DNA of 64,000 nt from Lederbergia sp. NSJ-179. Lineage in GTDB: Bacteria > Bacillota > Bacilli > Bacillales > Bacillaceae_C. The translations under genes and the position numbers were made by a program. The notes below the pieces were generated by a model, which saw nothing but the letters and a program-made list of their open reading frames with translations, searched no databases and was not told the origin of the DNA. The stretch is taken from assembly GCF_022867885.1 (NCBI RefSeq), contig NZ_JALIFP010000013.1, forward strand, positions 52,840 through 116,839. Reading direction: 5' to 3'. Of this stretch, positions 44,086-52,844 are shown piece after piece (within the stretch, counting starts at the first letter, position 1; each line of letters opens with the position of its first letter).

Positions 44086-44769
44086 TTATAAAACTTTATC
44101 GTTTTCCCAATCATACGTCCAAAAACGCTCTGTCGTAAACTGCTTAGGTAATCCTGTTTTTTCTTCTGCCATTTTCTTTTCTAAATCTGCGAGCATCCAT
44201 ACAGTTTGTGAAAGATGGGCTTTTAAAGCTCCTAACTTTTGTTCTGAAACGGCACTGACATCATGTTTGATGTCTGGTGAACCAATTTCGGCTTCATGGT
44301 TTTTAGCAAAAGCCACACAGTGTAGTTTCGGGCGGTTTTCTTTTGGGAGTCTGCGCACAGCACGGACGACAGCACGAGCTGTTGCTTCATGATCAGGATG
44401 GACGGAATAGCCAGGGTAAAAGGATATAATTAAAGAAGGCTGTAATTCTTCAATCAAGCCAAAGACGAGATTGGTAAGCTCTTCATCCTTAATAAATTCC
44501 AATGTTTTATCCCGATAGCCCATCATCCGTAAATCAGTGAGCCCGATTGCCTTAGCAGAAGCTTGTAATTCCTTTTTACGAATCTCTGGAAGGGATTCTC
44601 TAGTCGCAAAAGGAGGATTACCTAGATTTCTCCCCATTTCTCCAAGTGTAAGGCAAGCATAGGTGACTGGTGTTCCATTTTGAATATGACTAGCCATAGT
44701 TCCGGAAACCCCGAAGGCTTCGTCATCAGGATGCGGGAAAACAACTAAAACATGACGTTCTTTTTCCAT
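44086..44769 (-). CDS. bshB2: Bacillithiol biosynthesis deacetylase BshB2
   Basis: This 227-residue PIG-L enzyme has the complete motif VFPHPDDEAFGVSG near residues 9-22, and the distal HPDHEATARAVVRAV near residue 117-131. It removes acetate from GlcNAc-malate during bacillithiol synthesis. ATG at 44769 has AAAGGAG nine bases upstream; the frame's TTG at 44778 touches that site and is unlikely. Directly upstream is yojF, its usual partner. Unlike the PIG-L protein at 112, all catalytic residues are present. Confidence 0.9.
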   Translation of the reverse strand: MEKERHVLVVFPHPDDEAFGVSGTMASHIQNGTPVTYACLTLGEMGRNLGNPPFATRESLPEIRKKELQASAKAIGLTDLRMMGYRDKTLEFIKDEELTNLVFGLIEELQPSLIISFYPGYSVHPDHEATARAVVRAVRRLPKENRPKLHCVAFAKNHEAEIGSPDIKHDVSAVSEQKLGALKAHLSQTVWMLADLEKKMAEEKTGLPKQFTTERFWTYDWENDKVL

Positions 44770-44788
44770 GGATAGCAACTCCTTTCCT

Positions 44789-45139
44789 TTATGATTGAAA
44801 TGGCTTTTTACTGACTTCTAAGGCAACGGCTAGCTTGCCATCATTCCCATGACCGGCAAGGAGCAATCTTCCTTCTTTATCCAATTCAAAATGGGTAAGA
44901 CCTTCTGCGTAAATCCAGCCGATCGCTAGTTTTAACCCAACGCGATAGGGGCCATCTCCGACAATTTTTCCGTATTCATAACAAACCTCTGCATTGCGAA
45001 TATAGGCTCCTGCCGAAAAAAAGGTCTCATCGTTGTGGGAAGCATAAGCTCCATTCGTTGTCTCTAAATGTATGTAAACTTGTTCAGTGGCAAAAGTATT
45101 AATCAATTGTTGGACATCATCGATACAAATCTTTTCCAT
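44789..45139 (-). CDS. yojF: YojF-family protein (DUF1806)
   Basis: This 116-residue protein belongs to the YojF family found next to bshB2 (yojG) in Bacillus. Recognisable: LINTFATEQVYIHLETTNGAYASH and AYIRNAEVCYEYGKIVGDGPYRVGLK. No membrane segment. AGGAGGGG precedes the ATG. The bshB2 start is 19 bases downstream, so the two form an operon. Biochemical role unknown; probably an accessory to bacillithiol metabolism. Confidence 0.88.
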   Translation of the reverse strand: MEKICIDDVQQLINTFATEQVYIHLETTNGAYASHNDETFFSAGAYIRNAEVCYEYGKIVGDGPYRVGLKLAIGWIYAEGLTHFELDKEGRLLLAGHGNDGKLAVALEVSKKPFQS

Positions 45140-45411
45140 AAGATACCCCTCCTTCCTACACTATTATTTTACTAAAAAGGGATTCAAATTACGAAAAATA
45201 AGTTTTAAATGGATTTAGGTTAAAGTGTATGTTCAAAAAGGAGGATAAAAAGGACCAAGAAGTTCGAGGCGGCGCAGCTTTGAGCAGATAGAGAAAAATT
45301 GAGTATCAAAAGAGATAATCTCCTTTAAAATGACGCCCCATTTGCCACGGACGCTACTTATAAACCTCACTTGAAAGGCCCAAAGGGAAAGATTCTCTCC
45401 GGGCTATCTCC

Positions 45412-46233
45412 TTATTTCTTTGCATTTTCTTCAAATAAATAATAGGCTCCGTGCATGACAGGCCCCACGTATTCGTTGAGCTTCCAGCCATGTTGGATGG
45501 CGGCTGTCACAAAGTCTTTGGAAGTAGCCACCGCTTCCTTAACAGACTTTCCTCTTGCCAAGTTTGCTGTAATGGCAGCAGCAAAGGTACAACCCGCTCC
45601 ATGATTATAAGTGGTTTCTAGTTTGTCCGATTCAAGTAAAGTGAATTCGTGACCATCATAGAAAAGGTCGATCGCTTTATCATGGGCAATCGCTTTTCCA
45701 CCTTTTACAACCACATTTTTTGCTCCTAATTCATGGATTTTAACAGCTGCCTCTTTCATTCCTTCAATCGTCTTAACAGGGCCGGTTTTGGCTAATTGTC
45801 CGGCTTCAAAAAGATTTGGTGTGACGATTAAAGCACGCGGTACAAGGAGTTCACGCATGGCTTCCGTATTTTCTGGCTGCAATACTTCATCCTCTCCCTT
45901 ACAAACCATGACAGGATCTATCACAACATTTTTCAATTTATGTTCATCCAGTTTCCGGGCACCAAGTTCAATGATTTCAACTGAACCTAGCATGCCTGTT
46001 TTCATCGCATCGACACCAACAGATAGAATCGTGTTTAATTGTTTTTCCACTGTATCAACATCAATCGGATAGACGTCATGACTCCAACCATTTTCAGGGT
46101 CCATCGTTACAATGGAAGTTAAGGCGTTCATTCCATAGACACCATATTCTTGAAATGTCTTTAAATCAGCTTGGATTCCAGCACCACCACTTGAATCTGA
46201 ACCAGCAAGCGTTAAAACTTTTTTCATTGACAT
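45412..46233 (-). CDS. pdxK: Pyridoxine/pyridoxal kinase PdxK (ThiD-like)
   Basis: This 273-residue ribokinase-fold enzyme has LTLAGSDSSGGAGIQADLKTF near the N terminus, MKTGMLGS, VIDPVMVCKG, VTPNLFEA and the catalytic THGAGCTFAAAI-type block (here NHGAGCTFAAAI) near residue 208. The sequence is close to B. subtilis PdxK, which makes pyridoxal phosphate, and less to ThiD. AGGAGGAATGACC precedes the ATG. It is transcribed alone; a weak GCCC...GGGC hairpin lies downstream near 45377-45404. Confidence 0.88.
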   Translation of the reverse strand: MSMKKVLTLAGSDSSGGAGIQADLKTFQEYGVYGMNALTSIVTMDPENGWSHDVYPIDVDTVEKQLNTILSVGVDAMKTGMLGSVEIIELGARKLDEHKLKNVVIDPVMVCKGEDEVLQPENTEAMRELLVPRALIVTPNLFEAGQLAKTGPVKTIEGMKEAAVKIHELGAKNVVVKGGKAIAHDKAIDLFYDGHEFTLLESDKLETTYNHGAGCTFAAAITANLARGKSVKEAVATSKDFVTAAIQHGWKLNEYVGPVMHGAYYLFEENAKK

Positions 46234-46421
46234 CGGTCATTCCTCCTAGCTTGGACATGATGTTTTCTCTTTAGGATATAACAATTAAATTGAAAATAAA
46301 AGTCATAACAACTTACCTGGCCTTTCTGGCTATTATTAGGAGTTTTTCCGCATAAATGATAAAATTCATAAAGAAGTGCGAAAAATAAAATTTCATTCCC
46401 ATGTTATTTAGGTTTTTTTAG

Positions 46422-46601
46422 GAGGAAGAAAGTGAAAACCATCATTTTTCGTCTGGATTCGAGGTAGGAGGAAATCCTTTTTTGGTATCTGTGTTGGTTG
46501 AAGGAAAAAGGGTCGTCTTTTTTCAGGATGGACGCGCTCTTATTCATAGAACCAATCATATAGATCAAGCTCGGAAAATTTACTATTCCTTAATTGGATG
46601 A
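46422..46601 (+). pseudogene. C-terminal remnant of a ThiF/MoeB/HesA-family adenylyltransferase
   Basis: The frame from 46422 to TGA 46599-46601 encodes VGGNPFLVSVLVEGKRVVFF, then QDGRALIHRTNHIDQARKIY and YSLIG at the end. This matches the usual end of ThiF/MoeB proteins (V-x-x-DGRA-I-x-GT-D-x-x-A-x-x-Y-x-x-IG). No ATP-binding or catalytic part remains and a TAG lies directly upstream. It is the stump of a deleted gene. Confidence 0.55.
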
Positions 46602-46681
46602 AACTTTCATACCTTTCATCCGTATGGAATAGAGATGAAACCAAAAATAGATTTAAGTGTCCATAAAGGAGATGGTAAATA

Positions 46682-47467
46682 TTGGTTTCTAGCTCTATGT
46701 TTGTCGCGCTAGTCGCATCCCTTTTATTTGCAATCGGATTACCGATTGCATTAGTCATTATTTTTAAAAAGAAATTTGGCATTTCGTTATATGTGCTCTT
46801 AATAGGGATGGCCACCTTTTTGGTTTTTGCGTTATTATTAGAGAATATTCCCCATACTTATTTTCTAGCGGGAAATGCAACAACAAGTGAATGGTTAAAG
46901 AACAATCCTTGGCTGTATATGCTTTATGGGGGCTTAATGGCCGGACTTTTTGAGGAAACGGGACGTTTTATCATGATGAAATATGTCCTGAAAAAGTATC
47001 GCGACTGGAAAGATGGTCTTTCCTTCGGGTTAGGGCATGGTGGTTTTGAAGCTGTCGTTTTGGTCGGGATATCGAGTATTGGTACCCTTGTCATGGCCAT
47101 TATGATTAATAACGGTTCTTTTGATTCTATATTGTCTGTAGACCCATCGCTCCAAATTGTGAAAGATCAGCTAACGGGTAGTGCGGCTCTTGTATGGCTG
47201 GGAGGAATTGAAAGAATCAGCGCGATTGCCATTCAACTCGGATTATCGATCCTTGTAATGTATGGTGTGAAGAATAGGAAGATTATCTTCTATTTTCTCG
47301 CTATTCTTATTCATGCGATCATTGATTTTCCCCCAGCCCTTTATCAAACTGGCATGATTGAAAACATCTTTGTTGTTGAAATTATTATTGCCATCATTGC
47401 CGTCATAGCGATTGTTTGGATTGTGAAATCAAGAAGGTTATTTAAGGAATCAGGACCTGAAGTATAG
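46682..47467 (+). CDS. yhfC: YhfC-family intramembrane glutamic/metallo-endopeptidase-like protein
   Basis: This 261-residue protein has about seven membrane helices and conserved polar motifs inside them: GLFEETGRFIMMKY (about residues 94-107), FGLGHGGFEAVVLVG (about 118-132) and HAIIDFPPAL near 204-213. EExxR, HGGxE and HxxxD are the signature of the YhfC/PrsW-CPBP superfamily of membrane proteases. The likely start is TTG 46682 behind AAAGGAGATGG; ATG 46697 is an alternative. Substrate unknown. Confidence 0.78.
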   Translation: MVSSSMFVALVASLLFAIGLPIALVIIFKKKFGISLYVLLIGMATFLVFALLLENIPHTYFLAGNATTSEWLKNNPWLYMLYGGLMAGLFEETGRFIMMKYVLKKYRDWKDGLSFGLGHGGFEAVVLVGISSIGTLVMAIMINNGSFDSILSVDPSLQIVKDQLTGSAALVWLGGIERISAIAIQLGLSILVMYGVKNRKIIFYFLAILIHAIIDFPPALYQTGMIENIFVVEIIIAIIAVIAIVWIVKSRRLFKESGPEV

Positions 47468-47477
47468 GTTGTAAGAG

Positions 47478-47511
47478 AAAATACCCCATTCGAAAAAATG
47501 GGGTATTTTTA
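47478..47511 (+). terminator. Terminator after yhfC
   Basis: AAAATACCCCATT (47478-47490) pairs with AATGGGGTATTTT (47497-47509) and ends in a T run. Confidence 0.88.
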
Positions 47512-47745
47512 AAAAGGTAAGAAAGCATAAAAATTGGCTAATGTTTGGATCTAGCCCCAGCGCCTAGCCCCTCGAGGTCAAATAACCTGAGCCAATAAAA
47601 GTCAAAACCGGACTTTTCTTGTCTCAGAACATTTGCTTGTCGGGGGCCCGCAGGATGCGGGTCAGGACGGCGTTGCGACAGGACGTCGCGTCTTTAGCCG
47701 TTCTTCCCTATTCCAAGGCGCTTGCGCTTTTCTTAACTTTTCAAA
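47512..47745 (+). repeat. Dispersed intergenic repeat, long form
   Basis: Starts GGTAAGAAAGCATAAAAATT, GGATCTAGCCCCAGCGCC, includes CTCGAGGTCAAATAACCTGAG and CTTGTCTCAGAACATTTGC, then GCAGGATGCGGGTCAGGACG and GACAGGACGTCGCG, and ends GGCGCTTGCGCTTTTCTTAA. Same family as 43741-44085, with an extra GC-rich insert like that at 62385. Confidence 0.7.
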
Positions 47746-47752
47746 TATTTTC

Positions 47753-48076
47753 CTAGTGTTGCTGAGCAACAATGACAACTTGCCCCTTATCTAAGATGCT
47801 TTCATATTTTTCGGCTTCTTGCGGTGTTAAGCCCACTGATTCAAATTTTGATCGAAGCTCGTCTCCTTTTTTACGGAAGACATTTTTTACAGAATCGATA
47901 ACCCCTTCTTCTTGAAGTCCGACTGTTTCCACTTCAGTCGCATCTGCTAAGTCTTCTGTTCGCTCATCATCATGGGTAAATAAATAGATATCATCATGAG
48001 AGAAGCCTTGAGCAGTTAATTGATTAATAATGTTATTTGCTTGTACACCATTTTCACATACTTCAATTCGATTCAT
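47753..48076 (-). CDS. yflT: General stress protein of the YflT family
   Basis: This 107-residue soluble protein matches the YflT/GSP17M domain: MNRIEVCENGVQANNIIN, GFSHDDIYLFTHDDERTEDL, ending ESILDKGQVVIVAQ. The family is part of the SigB general stress regulon in Bacillus; biochemical role unknown. ATG at 48076 has AAGGAGG nine bases upstream; the in-frame ATG at 48085 abuts it. Upstream on this strand GTTTGA and GGTAAT are about 13 bases apart, a partial match to a SigB promoter (GTTTAA/GGGTAT). Confidence 0.78.
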   Translation of the reverse strand: MNRIEVCENGVQANNIINQLTAQGFSHDDIYLFTHDDERTEDLADATEVETVGLQEEGVIDSVKNVFRKKGDELRSKFESVGLTPQEAEKYESILDKGQVVIVAQQH

Positions 48077-48260
48077 TGAAATCATCCTCCTTGAGAATAA
48101 TGATTAGCACATTATATATATTACCGATTTTTAATGTTTCAAACATTCTCTTACAGAGCGTGTTCATTAAATTATCATATTGTTTATCTGGATTATGACT
48201 TCAATCTTTGCATTTTTTGCTTATAATAATTAAGCTTATGAAGTATAAGGAGTGATCACG

Positions 48261-48545
48261 ATGGCGATTTCATTCGAAGTATTACTAGGGAAAATCGAAG
48301 AAGAAATAAATAAAGCAAAACAAACGAAGGACACATCCGTTCGTAATGCGCATTTGTATACGGTCAAAACATTAGCGGAGCTTGGAATAGGGGCCGATAC
48401 GTTTACTCAGCAAATTGAAAAAAAGGGAGGGGACTATACAACGAATTTTCTCAACCCATCCACCTCAAAACCCATCTCTGTTCATCAATCTGCTCCCCTC
48501 CAAACCGAAGATGGCGCAAATGGTGCATCCATCTTTGACTTTTGA
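48261..48545 (+). CDS. ywdI: YwdI-family protein
   Basis: This 94-residue protein begins MAISFEVLLGKIEEEINKAK and has VRNAHLYTVKTLAELGI, similar to B. subtilis YwdI, whose gene occupies the equivalent place before ywdK. No membrane helix. AAGGAGTG precedes ATG 48261; the GTG at 48252 overlaps that site. The C-terminal half (PSTSKPISVHQSAPLQ) looks disordered. Function unknown. Confidence 0.72.
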   Translation: MAISFEVLLGKIEEEINKAKQTKDTSVRNAHLYTVKTLAELGIGADTFTQQIEKKGGDYTTNFLNPSTSKPISVHQSAPLQTEDGANGASIFDF

Positions 48546-48601
48546 AAAACAGTGGAGGGCAAAATAAAGAAATATAAAAAAGACAAAGGAAGTGCGTTCA
48601 A

Positions 48602-48973
48602 ATGAAACTCTTTGTTATATTAGGTGCCTTAAATGCCTTTTTAGCCGTTGCGTTAGGGGCTTTTGGTGCGCATGGATTAGAAGGGAAGTTAGAACCAAAA
48701 TATTTAGAAGTCTGGAAAACAGGCGTTCAATATGAAATGTTTCATGCGCTAGGATTGATTGCTATCGGTATTTTGTCGGGGAAATTCCCTGCCTCCTCTC
48801 TTTTATCGTGGTCAGGCTGGGCCATGTTTATTGGGATTATTCTCTTTTCCGGGAGCTTATATGTTCTAAGTACTTCAGGCATCAAAATTCTCGGGGCGGT
48901 TACACCGTTTGGTGGGGTGGCTTTTCTTCTCTCGTGGATTTTATTGATCATATTTGCAGTAAAGCATGTGTAA
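48602..48973 (+). CDS. ywdK: DUF423 membrane protein YwdK
   Basis: This 123-residue protein has four membrane helices and the DUF423 signature ALGAFGAHGLEGKL near residues 17-30, then VQYEMFHALGLIAIGIL and GSLYVLSTSGIKILGAVTPFGG. The family is widespread and of unknown function. GGAAGTG precedes the ATG. It lies 56 bases after ywdI and is convergent with gerQ. Confidence 0.88.
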   Translation: MKLFVILGALNAFLAVALGAFGAHGLEGKLEPKYLEVWKTGVQYEMFHALGLIAIGILSGKFPASSLLSWSGWAMFIGIILFSGSLYVLSTSGIKILGAVTPFGGVAFLLSWILLIIFAVKHV

Positions 48974-49010
48974 AAGATGCGTAAATCTTCAAAAACAGAT
49001 TCCACAAAAA

Positions 49011-49042
49011 TGCACTGGAAACATATTTGTTTTCCCAGTGCA
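49011..49042. terminator. Hairpin between ywdK and gerQ
   Basis: TGCACTGG (49011-49018) pairs with CCAGTGCA (49035-49042), extended by AAAC/GTTT. On the minus strand the stem is followed by TTTTTGTGG, so it is mainly the gerQ terminator. Confidence 0.65.
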
Positions 49043-49079
49043 CGTTAGATTCGTCCGTTTTTTTTAGCATGAAAATCAC

Positions 49080-49532
49080 CTAACGGGGCGGTGCAGAGGC
49101 AAGCGGTCCCGCTCCAAAAGGATATTCATACTCAACAGGTTCGTTGAATGTGACATAATCAACATAGACCATGGGGATTAAATTTCTCTTTCCCGTCTCT
49201 GGATCGCTCAAAATCACATGATCTCTTCCAGCGGCTTCAATAATGCCCGTAAAAATCATGGCGTTCCATTCTCGATTGTTCTCGAATGTTGCGTGAACTT
49301 CCACAAGCTTCCCCTTGTTTAATCGTAATATATTTTCAATATAAGATTGCTCAATTGGAAGCATACCTGGAACATTGACACCGCCTTTTGCACCTGCAGT
49401 TGGACTGGACATTTGCATAGGCTGGGGCTGGTACAGATTTGGGTTTTGCCCTTGAGGGGCCATTGGCATTTGTTGCATTGGATAGTAAGGATAATAGCCA
49501 GAACTTGGTTGGTAAGGATTCGAATTTGCCAA
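49080..49532 (-). CDS. gerQ: Spore coat protein GerQ
   Basis: This 150-residue protein has a Gln-, Pro- and Tyr-rich N-terminal half (GYYPYYPMQQMPMAPQGQN) and a conserved C-terminal half (GMLPIEQSYIENILRLNKGK, ATFENNREWNAMIFTGIIEAAG, DPETGKRNLIPMVYVDYVTF). GerQ is a spore coat protein cross-linked by transglutaminase and needed to place the lytic enzyme CwlJ. The start is TTG with AAGGAG ten bases upstream. No cwlJ gene is adjacent. Expression is expected late in the mother cell. Confidence 0.9.
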   Translation of the reverse strand: MANSNPYQPSSGYYPYYPMQQMPMAPQGQNPNLYQPQPMQMSSPTAGAKGGVNVPGMLPIEQSYIENILRLNKGKLVEVHATFENNREWNAMIFTGIIEAAGRDHVILSDPETGKRNLIPMVYVDYVTFNEPVEYEYPFGAGPLASAPPR

Positions 49533-49695
49533 AAATTTTCACTCCTTATAAAATAGGTTGACCATAAAGACTGGTACTCTTACATTTGTATGTCCGCTCA
49601 AAGGAAGATATACCTATTTTGGAGTGTCTTTTTGCATGGGAGCTAGAGCAGTCCCAGCTCCTCATTCTTCCCTATTCATTAGTCGCTGAAGTGAA

Positions 49696-50445
49696 TTATA
49701 TATGTAAAAATCTAGGTATGTCATGGTCCTCTATCAGGTTTCCGACAAAGAAAGAGCCGAATTCCCCATAGCGAGCACTTACTTCATCAAACCGCATTTC
49801 GTATACAATTTTCTTAAATTGAAGGGCATCATCAGAGAAAAGAGTGACCCCCCATTCATAATCGTCAAGACCAGCAGAACCACAAATAAGCTGTTTAATT
49901 TTTCCGGCATATTTCCGACCAATTAATCCGTGACTGCGCATAAGTTCCTTTCTTTCATCCATCGAAAGCATATACCAATTATCATTTCCTTCGCGGCGCT
50001 TATCCATTGGATAGAAGCAAGCATGTTTCGTTTTCGGCAATATCGGATATAGACGGCTACGGACATAAGGATTTTGGTAAGGATCTTCATCGGACTCCCC
50101 AGCAAGATAGTTACTTAATTCTACGACAGAAACGTAGGAATAAGTAGGAATCGTAAATTCCGCTACGGTTAATTTATTAAACTCATTTTCAATTTCGTTC
50201 AATTCCTCTAATGTTGGACGTAATATCATCAACATAAAATCAGCTTTATGCCCGACGATCGAATAAAGAGTGTGGCTTCCTTCCTTTTTATCCTGCACAC
50301 TGTTCAATTTATCAATGAATTGCTGTAGCTCATGAATGGCGGCTTGCCGCGCATCACTTGAGAGTAACTTCCATGAAGCCCAATCTATTTTTCTAAAATC
50401 CTGAAGGGTATACCAACCATCTAATGTAAGGACTGCTTCACTCAT
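49696..50445 (-). CDS. hemQ: Coproheme decarboxylase HemQ
   Basis: This 249-residue chlorite-dismutase-fold enzyme starts at ATG 50445 behind TAGGAG. The haem ligand His172 lies in [18 protein letters not shown] and the catalytic Tyr145 in [10 protein letters not shown], both at the numbering known for Firmicute HemQ. It converts coproheme to haem b in two oxidative decarboxylations using hydrogen peroxide. It is divergent from pta across a repeat-rich gap, as in B. subtilis (ywfI-pta). Confidence 0.93.
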   Translation of the reverse strand: MSEAVLTLDGWYTLQDFRKIDWASWKLLSSDARQAAIHELQQFIDKLNSVQDKKEGSHTLYSIVGHKADFMLMILRPTLEELNEIENEFNKLTVAEFTIPTYSYVSVVELSNYLAGESDEDPYQNPYVRSRLYPILPKTKHACFYPMDKRREGNDNWYMLSMDERKELMRSHGLIGRKYAGKIKQLICGSAGLDDYEWGVTLFSDDALQFKKIVYEMRFDEVSARYGEFGSFFVGNLIEDHDIPRFLHI

Positions 50446-50598
50446 ATGATCAACTCCTATATTTCCTTTTATCAAGCTATATATTCAAACTATATCATAG
50501 TTTCTCCAACTCTTCATTTCCCAATCATAAATGTTGAAAAAACGACAAGAATATACATATCATTATGTGTTTTTAGATGAAAAGGTATATGCTAGAGG

Positions 50599-50846
50599 AG
50601 GCCAACAGGAAGTCGATCACAAAGGCGTTGCAACGTACAGGACGTGCTAGTGCAGGCGAAGCGACAGGAAGTCGTTGCCCTGAGCCTGCCAACAGGATGT
50701 TGCGATTTTAGCCTTTGATCGGGCCGACAGGAAGTCGGTCACAAAGGCGTTGCGACGCACAGGACGTGCTAGTGCAGGCGAAGCGACAGGACGTCGCTGC
50801 TCTGAGCCTGCCAACAGGATGTTGCGATTTTAGCCTTTGATCATCA
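50599..50846 (+). repeat. 124-bp tandem duplication of GC-rich intergenic repeat
   Basis: Copy 1 begins at 50599 (GGCCAACAGGAAGTCGATC) and copy 2 at 50723 (GGCCGACAGGAAGTCGGTC). Each contains CAAAGGCGTTGC, CAGGACGTGCTAGTGCAGGC, GCGACAGGA(A/C)GTCG, and ends AACAGGATGTTGCGATTTTA, GCCTTTGATC. The CAGGA(T/C)G(T/C) words recur in the repeats at 47660 and 62400. It fills the divergent gap between hemQ and pta, where their promoters should be. Confidence 0.8.
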
Positions 50847-50874
50847 TTATTATTACAATAGGAGGTCACTTTTA

Positions 50875-51867
50875 ATGGCTCGATCAAACAATGATTTATT
50901 TGCAGAGTTAAAACTAAAAGTGCAAGGATGGAATCGAAAAATTGTCTTTCCGGAGGCGTTAGATGCCCGGGTTCTTGCTGCTGCAGGCCGGCTTGCAGCA
51001 GAGGAAGTCGCCACTCCTGTCTTAATAGGAGATATGAATGAAATTCAAGATAAGGCAAATGAACTAAAGGTTTCTGTAGATCGTATGGAAATATATGATC
51101 CAAAGAATTATATTGACAAGGATCAAATGATTGCTGCCTTTGTGGAACGCAGAAAAGGAAAGGCGACAGAAGCAGATGCACAGCAATTATTATTGGATGA
51201 AAATTATTTTGGGACGATGTTGGTATATATGGGAATGGCGGATGGGTTGGTAAGTGGTGCCGCCCATTCGACGGCAGACACGGTAAGACCAGCTTTGCAA
51301 ATTATTAAAATGAAGCCAGGTCTCAGTAAAACCTCTGGGGTATTTATTATGGTGAGGGATGAGGAAAAATATGTGTTTGCTGATTGTGCCATTAACATCG
51401 CTCCTGATCCGCAAGATTTAGCTGAAATTGCCGTAGAAAGTGCAAGAACAGCTAGGATATTTGATATTGATCCACGTGTCGCTATGCTTAGTTTCTCTAC
51501 AAAAGGTTCGGCTGTTTCAGAAGAGACCAAAAAAGTAGCAGACGCTTTACAATTGGCGAAAGAACTGGACCCAGAACTTGTGATAGATGGTGAAATGCAA
51601 TTTGATGCAGCGATAATTCCTTCTGTTGCGAAGAAAAAGGCTCCAGACTCGCCCTTGCAGGGAGATGCATCAGTCTTTATTTTCCCAAGTCTAGAAGCAG
51701 GCAATATCGGCTACAAAATCGCCCAACGTCTTGGCGGTTTTGAGGCAGTTGGTCCTATTTTGCAAGGGTTGAATTCACCAGTAAATGATCTATCCCGTGG
51801 ATGCAGTGAAGAGGATGTCTATCATTTAGCACTTGTGACCGCGATCCAATCGATGGGGAACAAGTAG
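50875..51867 (+). CDS. pta: Phosphate acetyltransferase
   Basis: This 330-residue enzyme of usual length has IVFPEALDARVLAAAGRL, the conserved ADGLVSGAAHSTADTVRPALQ (about residues 121-141), VAMLSFSTKGSA (about 203-214) and NIGYKIAQRLGGFEAVGPILQG near the end. It interconverts acetyl-CoA and acetyl phosphate in overflow metabolism. ATAGGAGGTCAC precedes the ATG. In B. subtilis it is activated by CcpA; I see no clear cre site here because the upstream gap is filled with repeats. Confidence 0.95.
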   Translation: MARSNNDLFAELKLKVQGWNRKIVFPEALDARVLAAAGRLAAEEVATPVLIGDMNEIQDKANELKVSVDRMEIYDPKNYIDKDQMIAAFVERRKGKATEADAQQLLLDENYFGTMLVYMGMADGLVSGAAHSTADTVRPALQIIKMKPGLSKTSGVFIMVRDEEKYVFADCAINIAPDPQDLAEIAVESARTARIFDIDPRVAMLSFSTKGSAVSEETKKVADALQLAKELDPELVIDGEMQFDAAIIPSVAKKKAPDSPLQGDASVFIFPSLEAGNIGYKIAQRLGGFEAVGPILQGLNSPVNDLSRGCSEEDVYHLALVTAIQSMGNK

Positions 51868-51890
51868 CAGAGGATATTCAAAAAAAGGCC

Positions 51891-51935
51891 GGTAAAAATG
51901 GTACTTCGAATTTATTGGTCCTTTTTACCCTCCTT
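51891..51935 (+). terminator. Possible terminator after pta
   Basis: GGTAAAAA (51891-51898) pairs with TTTTTACC (51922-51929) around a 23-base loop with internal pairing, followed by CTCCTTTT. A moderate terminator candidate. Confidence 0.5.
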
Positions 51936-51963
51936 TTAAACACGCACTAGTAGGAGAAAAAGA

Positions 51964-52803
51964 ATGTCAGAATTATTAAAGCAAACAGAATGGCGATTCA
52001 TTGATCAATCTGGGATTAATCCGCATTTCCATGCACTCCAATCATTTGCAATCGATGATACATTATGTAGGTCAGTGGGGGGCCGTTATTCTCCGCCGAC
52101 CGTTCGTGCTTGGGTTCACTCCCCCACTTTAGTCTTAGGCATTCAAGATACGAAACTTCCCGATTTGCAAGCTGGACTTCATTTTTTAAGAGAAAAAGGT
52201 TATGAAGGTCTTGTTCGTAATTCTGGTGGCCTGGCCGTAGCATTAGATGAGGGGGTTTTAAATCTTTCCTTGATTTTCCCCGATACGGAAAAAGGGATTG
52301 ATATTAACAGAGGTTATGACGCGATGTGGGACTTAATCCAGCGAATGTTCGCTGATTTTGATTGTGAAATTAAAGCAGGGGAAATTGCAGGTTCCTATTG
52401 TCCTGGAAGCTATGATCTCAGCATCGATGGGAGAAAGTTCGCTGGTATTTCCCAACGTCGAATTCGGAAAGCGGTAGCCGTGCAAATCTATCTTTGTGTA
52501 ACTGGAAGTGGGCAAGCACGAGCCGAATTAGTGAAAGAGTTTTACGAGCATGCTCAATATCAGGAATCTTTAAAATTTATTTTTCCGGAAATCCAAACGA
52601 AAGTGATGGCTTCTTTATCAGAATTACTAGGTGTAGCATTTTCCATCCAAGCTGTTATGCAAAGATTTCTTCAGGTTATGAAGGAAAAGTGTGACACATT
52701 ATCTGTGAGCCAGCTTCGTGACACAGAATTGGACTGGTTCCATGAGTATTACGAACGAATGATGGAAAGAAACGATAAAATATTGACATATAGAGAGCCG
52801 TGA
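51964..52803 (+). CDS. lipL: Octanoyl-[GcvH]:protein N-octanoyltransferase LipL
   Basis: This 279-residue member of the LplA/LipB/BirA fold has RAWVHSPTLVLGIQDTKLP, VRNSGGLAVALDEGVLNLSL, the catalytic Cys146 in IAGSYCPGSYDLSIDGRKFAGISQRR, and the conserved Lys. LipL moves octanoyl groups from GcvH to E2 subunits in the Bacillus lipoate relay. The place after pta matches B. subtilis (ywfL). TAGGAG precedes the ATG. Confidence 0.93.
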   Translation: MSELLKQTEWRFIDQSGINPHFHALQSFAIDDTLCRSVGGRYSPPTVRAWVHSPTLVLGIQDTKLPDLQAGLHFLREKGYEGLVRNSGGLAVALDEGVLNLSLIFPDTEKGIDINRGYDAMWDLIQRMFADFDCEIKAGEIAGSYCPGSYDLSIDGRKFAGISQRRIRKAVAVQIYLCVTGSGQARAELVKEFYEHAQYQESLKFIFPEIQTKVMASLSELLGVAFSIQAVMQRFLQVMKEKCDTLSVSQLRDTELDWFHEYYERMMERNDKILTYREP

Positions 52804-52826
52804 CAGGGGGAGGTCACGGCCTTTCT
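52797..52826 (+). terminator. Terminator overlapping the lipL stop codon
   Basis: GCCGTGAC (52797-52804) pairs perfectly with GTCACGGC (52813-52820), followed by CTTTCT. The lipL stop lies within the left arm. Confidence 0.75.
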
Positions 52827-52844
52827 ATGTCCAGGAGTCAGATT

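Noticed and set aside
44075..44392. 105-codon plus-strand ORF
   Set aside because: It is antisense to bshB2, whose family motifs are unmistakable on the other strand.
50708..51181. 157-codon minus-strand ORF
   Set aside because: It spans the intergenic duplication and the start of pta in antisense and shows no protein-like pattern.
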